From contig CACYLI010000010.1 in the NCBI GenBank assembly GCA_902775285.1, positions 1-38,501 on the forward strand: a stretch of DNA of 38,501 bases, read 5' to 3'. The position numbers were made by a program, and so were the translations under genes. Positions within the stretch are counted from its first letter, which is position 1, and each line of letters begins with the position of its first letter. The notes below the pieces were generated by a model. The model worked only from the letters and a program-made list of their open reading frames with translations. It was not told where the DNA came from and did no database searches. This document shows positions 7,786-13,730 of this stretch, in pieces. The DNA is from an uncultured Erysipelotrichaceae bacterium (GTDB taxonomy: Bacteria > Bacillota_I > Bacilli_A > RF39 > UBA660).

Positions 7786-7793
7786 GATATAAT
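7785..7793 (+). promoter_or_regulatory. Extended -10 promoter of cassette 4
   Basis: TGATATAAT, 23 bp before the start codon of the 135-residue protein. Confidence 0.7.
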
Positions 7794-7816
7794 AGTATTA
7801 GAAGGAGAAAAGAAAA

Positions 7817-8224
7817 ATGGAAAAATATAATGATGAAACAATAAAAGAAACAAGAGGATTAATATCAAAAGGGAAATATGGATTAGCTGCAAAAATTAAA
7901 GGTTTAGAAGTATGGTTTTGGGGTGATACACTAGAAAAAGTATCTGATGAAATGATTGCATTTGCATTAGATATAGTTAATGCCTATAAATCTAATAAAG
8001 AAAAATATGATGGAGAAGCTCTAGAAGAAGTTAAAAATTGTTTGAATGATGAAGAAGTAGATGATTCAAAAATACTAAATCAACTAGGAACGCCTATAAT
8101 AGATGTTGCAACAGAATTAGGTGCGTGTTTAATGTACGGTGGTGTCGAAGAAATTGGTGATCATATGCCTGAAGTAAGACTTAATAGAAATATTGAAGTA
8201 GAGGAAGTTGTATTAAACGGATAA
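7817..8224 (+). CDS. Unrecognised 135-residue acidic protein (cassette 4)
   Basis: I do not recognise this family. The protein is soluble-looking and acidic, with no signal peptide or membrane segment. A compact N-terminal part contains GLAAKIKGLEVWFWGDTLEKVSDEMIAFALDIV, which looks like two beta strands followed by a helix. A helical acidic middle follows, then the small motif ELGACLMYGG. GAAGGAG lies 9-10 bp upstream of the ATG. The gene is alone between repeats R4 and R5, with its own promoter and terminator. Small single-gene cargo of unknown family is typical of integron-type cassettes and also of toxin, antitoxin or immunity genes, but no partner gene is present. Function unknown. Confidence 0.8.
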   Translation: MEKYNDETIKETRGLISKGKYGLAAKIKGLEVWFWGDTLEKVSDEMIAFALDIVNAYKSNKEKYDGEALEEVKNCLNDEEVDDSKILNQLGTPIIDVATELGACLMYGGVEEIGDHMPEVRLNRNIEVEEVVLNG

Positions 8225-8317
8225 AACAAATAATATAAAAAATATTTCAGCTATTCTAGTCTTATTTATTCCTAGTAGGTCCATGCTACAAGCTGCAATC
8301 AACAATAAGTAATAATT

Positions 8318-8345
8318 AAGACTGGGTAAAACTAGTCTTTTTTTA
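8318..8345 (+). terminator. Terminator within R5
   Basis: Stem AAGACTGG/CTAGTCTT (one G-U pair), GTAAAA loop and a T tail. Confidence 0.85.
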
Positions 8346-8354
8346 TGATATAAT
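8346..8354 (+). promoter_or_regulatory. Extended -10 promoter of cassette 5
   Basis: TGATATAAT, 26 bp before the start codon of the 314-residue protein. Confidence 0.7.
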
Positions 8355-8380
8355 AAAAATACATTCACGGAGGTTTACTT

Positions 8381-9325
8381 ATGGAAGAATTTAGAAAAAT
8401 AGATGATAAACTATATTATGCAAAATATTGTGATAAGAAAATTGATAACCTAAAAGAAATTAGGAGTTCAATTAAAAATAATAGAGAATTATTAGAATGG
8501 GCAATCAAACTAACTAAGGATAAATTTGGAGAAAGAGATTTAGTAAATGGTTTAGCAATATGTGAGGATATGCTTGTTGATTTTAATAATGTTGATAATG
8601 AAGTGTATCAAAAACTTGTAGATTTGATTTATTCTAATAGACAAATTGCTAGAATTGTTTTAGATGGTTATAGTAATGGTGGTTATTCATATTTACTAAT
8701 GACTTTATGGAATCCTAATTTAAAATTAACAGAAGATCAAAAAGCATTTGCAGTTGATGAAGCAATGAATAAAATTGGTACTACTAGATACGAAAATGCT
8801 ATGAATGAATATTCTAAAGAATTAGATGAAAAAGGTATTACAGATGAACAAACTGTGTATACTGAATTTGGAGGTTCGATTAATCCTGTAGGCGCTAAAA
8901 CTGGTAATATGTATATGGCTGGTTTATTTAATTCATTAAGTGATACTCAAGCTCATGGTTCAGGAGATTTTGATATAAGATATTGGATACTTAGAAATCC
9001 AAATTGGTCATTGGAAGAAAAACAAAAACTAATAATGGATTTTTGGTCTGATGATGAAATATTTGATGAAACTTTAGAACAATGGGAATGGGGATTAGCT
9101 AATGATTCTGCAAATTATAAAGGAGAATCACTAACTCGATTTGATAAATATGAAATGTATGATTATTCTTATGAGCAATTATTAAGATTCTATGGGGATA
9201 AAGAAACTACTGATAGTGTTTGGGAAGAAATCCAATTTTGTAAGCAAATGAATCAATTAAGATCTCAACAATGGGAATTAGAATTTGTTAAACCAAGAGT
9301 TTTAGAAAAAATAGTACAAAATTAA
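8381..9325 (+). CDS. Unrecognised 314-residue Trp-rich protein with an internal repeat (cassette 5)
   Basis: I do not recognise this protein. It is soluble, acidic and rich in Trp and Tyr. Two segments resemble each other: LWNPNLKLTEDQKAFAVDEA near residue 109 and ILRNPNWSLEEKQKLIMDFW near 205; both carry NPN, then LT/LS and an EDQK/EEKQK helix. That suggests a duplicated helical unit. Between them is a glycine-rich stretch (EFGGSINPVGAKTGNMYMAG). No catalytic motif, signal peptide or TM segment is evident. CGGAGG is a strong ribosome binding site 8-9 bp upstream of the ATG. The gene is the only one between R5 and R6. Function unknown; a helical repeat scaffold is the most the sequence supports. 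Confidence 0.82.
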   Translation: MEEFRKIDDKLYYAKYCDKKIDNLKEIRSSIKNNRELLEWAIKLTKDKFGERDLVNGLAICEDMLVDFNNVDNEVYQKLVDLIYSNRQIARIVLDGYSNGGYSYLLMTLWNPNLKLTEDQKAFAVDEAMNKIGTTRYENAMNEYSKELDEKGITDEQTVYTEFGGSINPVGAKTGNMYMAGLFNSLSDTQAHGSGDFDIRYWILRNPNWSLEEKQKLIMDFWSDDEIFDETLEQWEWGLANDSANYKGESLTRFDKYEMYDYSYEQLLRFYGDKETTDSVWEEIQFCKQMNQLRSQQWELEFVKPRVLEKIVQN

Positions 9326-9457
9326 ATAATTGCACAATTAAAGAAATAAAATTATTGTTATAAAATAACATAAATAGTTATCTTAGTTCGCAAATTGGTT
9401 CTTCATCGTTCCATTCTTTACTGTATGGCAAGCTACAATCAACAATAAGTAATGTGA

Positions 9458-9483
9458 AAGACTAGGTAAAACTAGTCTTTTTT
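9458..9483 (+). terminator. Terminator within R6
   Basis: Stem AAGACTAG/CTAGTCTT with a GTAAAA loop and T tail. It ends the cassette 5 unit. Confidence 0.85.
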
Positions 9484-9491
9484 GATATAAT
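9483..9491 (+). promoter_or_regulatory. Extended -10 promoter of cassette 6
   Basis: TGATATAAT, 16 bp before the start codon of the 176-residue protein. Confidence 0.7.
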
Positions 9492-9507
9492 AAATATGGT
9501 GATATAA

Positions 9508-10038
9508 ATGGATAATGATCAAATAATAATTCCAGAAGGTTGGACGTATTATGCACATAGAACAAATACAAGTCGATGGGATAAAGATCCATTCAAAATG
9601 GATATAATTACAACAAATAAAATAATGAGTGTAGTCACAGAAAGAGACATTTATCAAGAATTAAAAGACTATGGTGACAATTATTTATTAGGGTATAGTA
9701 CTGGTCAGGGAGAAGGATTTGAAATTAGATGTTTAATATGTACTTTACCTTATTTAAGAACATTAGATGACAAAAATGAAATTAAAAATATTATGTTAAA
9801 TGAGTTTTATTATGATAAAAGAAATTTTGGAGGTTGCTATGGACAAAGACATCATAGTATACCTCCTAAAGAAGAATTAATAGTTATTGGTATTGGAAAT
9901 CATGATGAAGTATTTGATAGAGATGAAAAAATAATTTGGACCATTCCAAAAAGATTTTTGGAGTTTTATCAAAAAGAAATAGGAAACAAAAAGAACAGAT
10001 TAATTGATATTCAAACAACAGATATAAAACATATATAA
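9508..10038 (+). CDS. Unrecognised 176-residue protein (cassette 6)
   Basis: I do not recognise this protein. It is soluble, with aromatic and His-rich patches: GWTYYAHRTNTSRWDKDPFK near the N-terminus, DNYLLGYSTGQGEGFEIRCLIC in the middle, then NFGGCYGQRHHSIPPKEELIVIG. The alternating hydrophobic pattern suggests a mostly beta fold. GGCYGQRHH and HDEVFD could be a catalytic or metal-binding cluster, but that is speculation. GGTGATATAA precedes the ATG. It is the last gene with an intact upstream repeat. Unlike the others, no repeat follows it; 10039-10101 contain instead a promoter for the next transcription unit. Confidence 0.8.
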   Translation: MDNDQIIIPEGWTYYAHRTNTSRWDKDPFKMDIITTNKIMSVVTERDIYQELKDYGDNYLLGYSTGQGEGFEIRCLICTLPYLRTLDDKNEIKNIMLNEFYYDKRNFGGCYGQRHHSIPPKEELIVIGIGNHDEVFDRDEKIIWTIPKRFLEFYQKEIGNKKNRLIDIQTTDIKHI

Positions 10039-10052
10039 TAGATTTATTATAT

Positions 10053-10081
10053 TTGACAAAATAAGAAGAATATGCTATTTT
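10053..10081 (+). promoter_or_regulatory. Promoter for the leader-peptide/LOG/M20 unit
   Basis: TTGACA (10053-10058), 17-bp spacer, TATTTT (10076-10081). One of the few consensus -35 boxes in the window, upstream of the leader ORF. Confidence 0.6.
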
Positions 10082-10101
10082 TTAGTAGGAAGGTGAGAAT
10101 T

Positions 10102-10167
10102 ATGATTAATTTATTACAATCTAGACAACATCATCATAAATTCTTGCACTTGTTTTGTCGGCATTAA
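10102..10167 (+). CDS. Histidine-rich 21-residue leader peptide
   Basis: A short ORF with the strong ribosome binding site AGGAAGGTGAG encodes a peptide whose second half is RQHHHKFLHLFCRH, with five His codons among its last twelve. Its 3' part overlaps the first strand (10146-10152) of a set of mutually exclusive hairpins that ends in a terminator, the layout of translation-coupled attenuation. Ribosome stalling in the His-rich region, through low charged tRNA-His, a ribosome-targeting drug or nascent-chain effects, would free downstream strands and allow read-through into the LOG and M20 genes. The mechanism is inferred from layout only. Confidence 0.6.
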   Translation: MINLLQSRQHHHKFLHLFCRH

Positions 10168-10254
10168 AATTAATAATGTGACAGCAAGTGCTTTTCGTGG
10201 TGCTTGTTGTCTATATATATAGAGACTATATAGGCAACTATATAGTCTCTTTTT
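10146..10254 (+). promoter_or_regulatory. Attenuator with competing hairpins and terminator
   Basis: Strand 1 GCACTTG (10146-10152) pairs with strand 2 CAAGTGC (10185-10191). Strand 2 in its longer form (10181-10191) can instead pair over eleven positions, including G-U pairs, with strand 3 GTGCTTGTTGT (10200-10210). A perfect 13-bp terminator AGAGACTATATAG/CTATATAGTCTCT (10221-10250, GCAA loop) with a T tail follows. The LOG-family gene begins 23 bp after the T run. Confidence 0.65.
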
Positions 10255-10276
10255 AATAAATTAAGGAAGGTGAACA

Positions 10277-10801
10277 ATGAAAAAATTACAAATCGGTATA
10301 ATGGGTTCAGCTGAAGATTTAAATTATAGTAAAGATGCATTGATGTTTGCAAAAGAATTAGGAAAGGAAATTGCTCAAAGTGGTAATATACTTGTTTATG
10401 GAGCAGAAAAAGAGTATTCATCACTCTCAACTAATGCTGCAATTGAGGCAAGTAAATATGGAGGTATAACTGTAGGAATAACTTATGGTAAGAAAAAAGA
10501 CGTATATGGTGAATTTAGACCAACTGTGTTAATACCTTGTGGACTTGAAATTGGTGGAGGAAGAGAATTTACTTTAATCTTATCATGTGATGTTATTATA
10601 GCTATTGGTGGAGGTAGTGGAACTTTAACAGAAATGGCTATTGCATATCAAGCTAATATACCTATAATTGCCATAAGCAATTTTAAAGGATGGTCTAAAA
10701 AAATGACTAATAAGTATTTCGATGATAGAAAAAGATTGAAATGTATTGAAGCTAAGAATCCAAAAGAAGCGGTAAATACAGCAATTAAACTATGTGAATA
10801 A
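10277..10801 (+). CDS. SLOG/LOG-related nucleotide-binding protein (TIGR00725-like)
   Basis: The 174-residue protein has a Rossmann-like fold of the SLOG superfamily: QIGIMGSAEDL at the N-terminus, a middle Gly turn GGITVGITYG, and the phosphate-binding motif AIGGGSGTLTEMAIA (about 109-123), the family's GGxGTxxE element. EIGGGREFTLILSCDVII is typical of the TIGR00725 branch, annotated in databases as lysine-decarboxylase-like but better viewed as nucleotide-binding. LOG enzymes release cytokinin bases from nucleotides; other SLOG members sense nucleotides in conflict systems. The ribosome binding site AAGGAAGGTG precedes the ATG. It is co-transcribed with the M20 peptidase gene, whose start lies 19 bp after its stop. 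Expression is probably controlled by the upstream attenuator. Confidence 0.82.
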   Translation: MKKLQIGIMGSAEDLNYSKDALMFAKELGKEIAQSGNILVYGAEKEYSSLSTNAAIEASKYGGITVGITYGKKKDVYGEFRPTVLIPCGLEIGGGREFTLILSCDVIIAIGGGSGTLTEMAIAYQANIPIIAISNFKGWSKKMTNKYFDDRKRLKCIEAKNPKEAVNTAIKLCE

Positions 10802-10820
10802 AAATATAAGGAGAGTTATT

Positions 10821-11834
10821 ATGAACGCAAAAAAAATATTAAAAAAACTAGTTAGTTACAATACAATTAATGATATGAATAATGAGAAAATTATTAATTA
10901 TATTGAAGAGTATTTAAAAAAAATAGGATTTAAAACAGAATATAAAAGTAAGTGTCTTGTGATGAGCATAAATGAAGATTATCCTATAGGTTTTTTAGGA
11001 CATACTGATACAGTGTCATATTCAAATGATTGGTTATATAATCCTTTTGAACTAAATGAATCTGAAGGAAAGTTATATGGACTTGGGACAAGTGATATGA
11101 AAGGGTCAATCGCAGCTATTCTTTCATCAGTATCTAAAATAAATTGGAATAATACAAAAAAAGGAATTAAATTATTTTTTACATATGATGAAGAAATAGG
11201 ATTTTCAGGTATTAATGAGTTAATTAATATTAAAACTAGATTTCCAAATAATATGTTAATAGGAGAACCTACAAATAATGAAATAATTAATTCAAGTAAA
11301 GGCTTATTAGAATTTAAAATTAAATTTAATGGAGTATCATCACACTCAAGTACTCCTGAAGAAGGTATTAATGCTATTGAAAGTTGTATTAATTTTATTA
11401 ATAAATTAAAAGTCTATTATAATGAATTAAGAAATGAAACAATTGAATCAAAAAATATAACTATGAATATTGGTATAATTAAAGGTGGAAGAAGTATAAA
11501 TATAGTTCCTGATAGTTGTGAAGTTCAAATTGATTTTAGAACTATAAAAGAAAGTCAAAATAAAAAGATAATTAAAAAAATCAATGAACTTATTGGTGAT
11601 TATGGAACATATGAAATAATTAATAACATTAATCCATTTATTAGTAAATGTAAAAAAATAAATATGAGTGACTATATAACTGAAGCAAGTTTTATAGATT
11701 CAGAAAACAAATATATTTTAGGTGTTGGTCCAATAAACGCGCATAAAAAGGATGAATTTATAACTATAGATAGTTTAAAAAAATTAGAAAGTCAATATAT
11801 AGAAATTATAAATGATAAAATTAATAATAAATAA
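10821..11834 (+). CDS. M20-family metallopeptidase/deacylase (ArgE/DapE/LysK-like)
   Basis: The 337-residue enzyme has the complete di-zinc site of family M20: GHTDTVS (His61, catalytic Asp63), LGTSDMKGS (bridging Asp92), YDEEIGF (catalytic Glu124 and ligand Glu125), IGEPTN (Glu149) and the C-terminal GPINAHKKDEF (His). The inserted dimerisation domain is present (SSHSSTPEEGINAIE). Relatives deacylate N-acetyl-ornithine, N-succinyl-diaminopimelate or LysW-carried lysine; the exact substrate is not readable. The ATG at 10821 is chosen because AAGGAG lies 7 bp upstream; an earlier in-frame ATG at 10794 would overlap the LOG gene. It forms one unit with the LOG gene behind the His-rich leader, so an amino-acid link is plausible. 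Confidence 0.88.
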   Translation: MNAKKILKKLVSYNTINDMNNEKIINYIEEYLKKIGFKTEYKSKCLVMSINEDYPIGFLGHTDTVSYSNDWLYNPFELNESEGKLYGLGTSDMKGSIAAILSSVSKINWNNTKKGIKLFFTYDEEIGFSGINELINIKTRFPNNMLIGEPTNNEIINSSKGLLEFKIKFNGVSSHSSTPEEGINAIESCINFINKLKVYYNELRNETIESKNITMNIGIIKGGRSINIVPDSCEVQIDFRTIKESQNKKIIKKINELIGDYGTYEIINNINPFISKCKKINMSDYITEASFIDSENKYILGVGPINAHKKDEFITIDSLKKLESQYIEIINDKINNK

Positions 11835-11839
11835 TTATG

Positions 11840-11866
11840 AAGACTAGAGTAATCTAGTCTTTTTTT
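11840..11866 (+). terminator. Terminator after the M20 gene, similar to the array terminators
   Basis: Stem AAGACTAGA/TCTAGTCTT with a GTAA loop and a T7 tail. The stem extends the array stem AAGACTAG/CTAGTCTT by one pair, and the sequence before it loosely matches the AATAAGTAATAATTAAGACTAG part of the array repeats. Confidence 0.85.
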
Positions 11867-11878
11867 GTGAAGTGTTTG

Positions 11879-11887
11879 TGATATAAT
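11879..11887 (+). promoter_or_regulatory. Extended -10 promoter of the DUF1295-like gene
   Basis: TGATATAAT, 17 bp before the start codon. Confidence 0.65.
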
Positions 11888-11904
11888 TATAATGAGGTGA
11901 AAAT

Positions 11905-12708
11905 ATGATTATTACAAAAGAGATAATAATAATATTATTAGCAGTTCTTACTGTGTGTTTAATTGGGTTTAAGAAGTATATTTGGTTTATTTCATTAGGA
12001 TATGGTTTTTCTATAAGTATTATAGGTATAATGAATCTTGTTTTATTTAGAAATAATATGAATATAGCTTTAGTTATTTCTAGTATTATTTTAATTTTAT
12101 ATGGTCTTAGACTTGGTGGTTTTCTTGCTTATAGAGAATTAAAGGTTAGTACATATAATAAAAAAATGAAAACTGAGATTTCAGATGGAAAGAATATGCC
12201 ATTTTTTGCAAAAATTATGCTTTGGATTACTTGTGCTTTATTATATTTATTAATGACTTCTCCAGTTATTTATAGATTCATAAATAATGACACTATCGAT
12301 AATTGTTTTATTATAGGTATGATTATAACAGTAACTGGTATTATTATAGAGTCAGTATCAGATTTACAAAAAAATAAATCAAAGAAAAAGAATCCTAATA
12401 GATTTTGTGATTCAGGCTTATTTAAAATTGTAAGATGTCCAAATTATTTAGGAGAATTAATTATTTGGTTAGGAGTATTTATATCAGGATTTACTACATT
12501 AAATGGAATTGGTCAATGGATAGTTGCAATAATAGGATTTTTAGGAATTGTTTATATTATGTTTAGTGGCGCTAGAAGACTTGAATTAAGGCAAGATAGA
12601 ACATATAAAGATAGTGTGGAATATAAAAATTATATTAAGAAAACTCCAATTTTAATTCCGTTTATCCCACTTTATAGTGTAAAAAAACATAAATGGTTAG
12701 TTGGATAA
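11905..12708 (+). CDS. DUF1295/isoprenylcysteine-methyltransferase-like membrane protein
   Basis: The 267-residue polytopic membrane protein has about six to seven hydrophobic segments, the first three within residues 5-85. The conserved C-terminal block DSGLFKIVRCPNYLGELIIWLGVF corresponds to the G-L-x-x-x-x-R-H-P-N-Y-x-G-E signature of the DUF1295 and isoprenylcysteine carboxyl methyltransferase superfamily, which binds S-adenosylmethionine at the membrane; here Cys replaces the usual His before the Pro-Asn. The late RRLELRQDRTYKDSVEYKNYIKKTPILIP is also typical. The substrate is unknown; related proteins act on lipids or steroid-like molecules. GAGGTG lies upstream of the ATG. Weak dyads but no clear terminator are seen before the next gene. 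Confidence 0.8.
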   Translation: MIITKEIIIILLAVLTVCLIGFKKYIWFISLGYGFSISIIGIMNLVLFRNNMNIALVISSIILILYGLRLGGFLAYRELKVSTYNKKMKTEISDGKNMPFFAKIMLWITCALLYLLMTSPVIYRFINNDTIDNCFIIGMIITVTGIIIESVSDLQKNKSKKKNPNRFCDSGLFKIVRCPNYLGELIIWLGVFISGFTTLNGIGQWIVAIIGFLGIVYIMFSGARRLELRQDRTYKDSVEYKNYIKKTPILIPFIPLYSVKKHKWLVG

Positions 12709-12738
12709 AATTTTATACTGGAGTAATATAATTTTTTT

Positions 12739-12747
12739 TGATATAAT
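12739..12747 (+). promoter_or_regulatory. Extended -10 promoter of the flavodoxin gene
   Basis: TGATATAAT after an 8-T run, 38 bp before the start codon. Confidence 0.6.
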
Positions 12748-12785
12748 TATTGTTGGATATAGTAAAGAAAGAAGGAATTTAGTGT

Positions 12786-13388
12786 ATGAAGAAAAAAATA
12801 ATAATTATAATTTCTATAGTAGTTCTATTAGTATTTGGAGTAGTATTGTTTTTAATATTAAATAACAAGTCTAATAATAATGAATTACAAAAGGAAAATG
12901 AAATTAAAAATGTAAAAAAAGAAGATACTGTTGTAGTATATTTTTCTGCTTCAGGGCATACAGAAACAATAGCAAAAAAGATTTCAGAAAAAGTAAACTG
13001 TGATATTTTTGAAATTATACCTAAGCAAAAATATACAAGTACAGATTTAAGTTATGATGATGATAGTAGATCACGTATGGAACAAAATGATAGTACTGCA
13101 AGACCTGAAATAGAAAATAGTTTTGATTTTAGTAAATATGATACTATTTATTTAGGCTTTCCTATATGGTTTGGAAAAAATCCAAAAATAATATTTACTT
13201 TATTAGATACATATGATTTATCAGGAAAAACTATTATACCTTTTTGTACATCTGGTAGTACACCAATTACTGATAGTGTAGAAGATATAAGAAATTATAA
13301 TTCAGATTTAAATGTTAAAGATGGTATGAGATTTTCAGCAAGTACATCTGATAAAAAAATAGAAGAATTTATTAGTGAATATAACTAA
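12786..13388 (+). CDS. Membrane-anchored flavodoxin
   Basis: The 200-residue protein starts with a single hydrophobic anchor (residues 2-27) and an Asn-rich linker, then a flavodoxin-like domain. TVVVYFSASGHTETIAKKI is the FMN phosphate-binding strand and loop. YDDDSRSRMEQNDSTARPEI is a characteristic insertion of this flavodoxin family. YLGFPIWFGKNPKIIFTLLD and IPFCTSGSTPITDSVEDI form the other flavin-contacting loops. The domain probably sits outside the membrane and carries electrons to an unknown partner. The start ATG has GAAGGAA upstream. The carboxymuconolactone-decarboxylase-family gene follows 21 bp after its stop, a common pairing in gut bacteria, often with small redox proteins. 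Confidence 0.88.
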   Translation: MKKKIIIIISIVVLLVFGVVLFLILNNKSNNNELQKENEIKNVKKEDTVVVYFSASGHTETIAKKISEKVNCDIFEIIPKQKYTSTDLSYDDDSRSRMEQNDSTARPEIENSFDFSKYDTIYLGFPIWFGKNPKIIFTLLDTYDLSGKTIIPFCTSGSTPITDSVEDIRNYNSDLNVKDGMRFSASTSDKKIEEFISEYN

Positions 13389-13409
13389 TTCATTTTGAAA
13401 GGTGGAAAG

Positions 13410-13730
13410 ATGAAAAAACAAACTGCAGGAAGAGATAATTTGGGAGATCTTGCTCCTAAATTTGCTGAACTTAATGATGATGTATTGTTTGGTGAAGTAT
13501 GGAGTCGTATTGATAAATTATCTTTAAGAGATAGATCTATGATAACTATTTCTGCTTTAATGGCACAAGGATTATATCCTCAAGTTAAAGCTCATCTTAT
13601 TTTAGGAAAAGAGCATGGACTAAAAAAAGAAGAAGTAGTAGAAATAGTAACACAACTTGCATTTTATTGTGGATGGCCAAAAGCTTGGAGTGTATTTCCA
13701 TTAGTGGAAGAGGTATATAATGAGGAATGA
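13410..13730 (+). CDS. Carboxymuconolactone decarboxylase (CMD) family protein
   Basis: The 106-residue all-helical protein follows the CMD family pattern: NLGDLAPKFAELNDDVLFGEVWSR, then LSLRDRSMITISALMAQGLYPQVKAHLILGKEHGLKKEEVVEIVTQLAFYCGWPKAWSVFPLVEEVY. Family members are lactone decarboxylases or AhpD-like peroxidases. Only one cysteine (AFYCGWPKA) is present and the AhpD Cys-x-x-Cys pair is absent, so it is not a classical AhpD peroxidase. The ATG at 13410 has AAAGGTGG upstream; the in-frame TTG at 13395 lies before that site. It overlaps the next gene by 11 nt, so those two are translationally coupled, and it is close behind the flavodoxin gene. Confidence 0.88.
   Translation: MKKQTAGRDNLGDLAPKFAELNDDVLFGEVWSRIDKLSLRDRSMITISALMAQGLYPQVKAHLILGKEHGLKKEEVVEIVTQLAFYCGWPKAWSVFPLVEEVYNEE

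Larger units (their letters stand above)
7675..7793 (+). repeat. Cassette-boundary repeat R4
   Basis: Left end AAGTCATTTTAGTC (7675-7688) is identical to R1. Then come hairpin CGGT-TCCTAC-ACCG (about 7697-7710), hairpin TGCAG-TACAAG-CTGCA, core GCAATCAACAATAAGTAAT (7737-7755), terminator 7760-7785 and TGATATAAT at 7785-7793. R4 and R6 are alignable over their entire length. A further TGTTATAAT at about 7660-7668, upstream of the repeat, could start a separate ~110-nt RNA ending at the terminator. Confidence 0.88.
8249..8354 (+). repeat. Cassette-boundary repeat R5
   Basis: The left end AGCTATTCTAGTC (8249-8261) continues into CTTATTTATTCC, shared with R3. A short CCT/AGG hairpin follows, then GCTACAAGCTGCAATCAAC with the core at 8295-8313, terminator 8318-8345 and TGATATAAT at 8346-8354. 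The left arm CTAGTCTTA can pair over nine positions with TAAGACTGG of the terminator arm, one of them G-U. Confidence 0.85.
9375..9491 (+). repeat. Cassette-boundary repeat R6
   Basis: The left end AGTTATCTTAGTTCG (about 9376-9390) matches R4 AGTCATTTTAGTCCG with three changes. The hairpin TGGT/ATCG corresponds to CGGT/ACCG of R4 with pairing kept through wobble pairs. TGTA/TACA replaces TGCAG/CTGCA. The core ACAATCAACAATAAGTAAT is at 9435-9453, the terminator at 9458-9483, and TGATATAAT at 9483-9491. The first 11 bases of TTAGTTCGCAA recur at 37063-37072, next to copy B of the palindromic repeat. Confidence 0.87.

Noticed and set aside
1912..9491. Classical integron
   Set aside because: There is no IntI-type tyrosine recombinase, the sites do not show the attC R'/R'' core GTTRRRY, and each unit has its own promoter.
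3531..9491. CRISPR array
   Set aside because: Repeats are ~100-133 bp, diverged, separated by whole genes, and no Cas gene is present.
9383..9657. Minus-strand frames across R6
   Set aside because: They are antisense to the repeat and to the 176-residue gene, and lack start signals.
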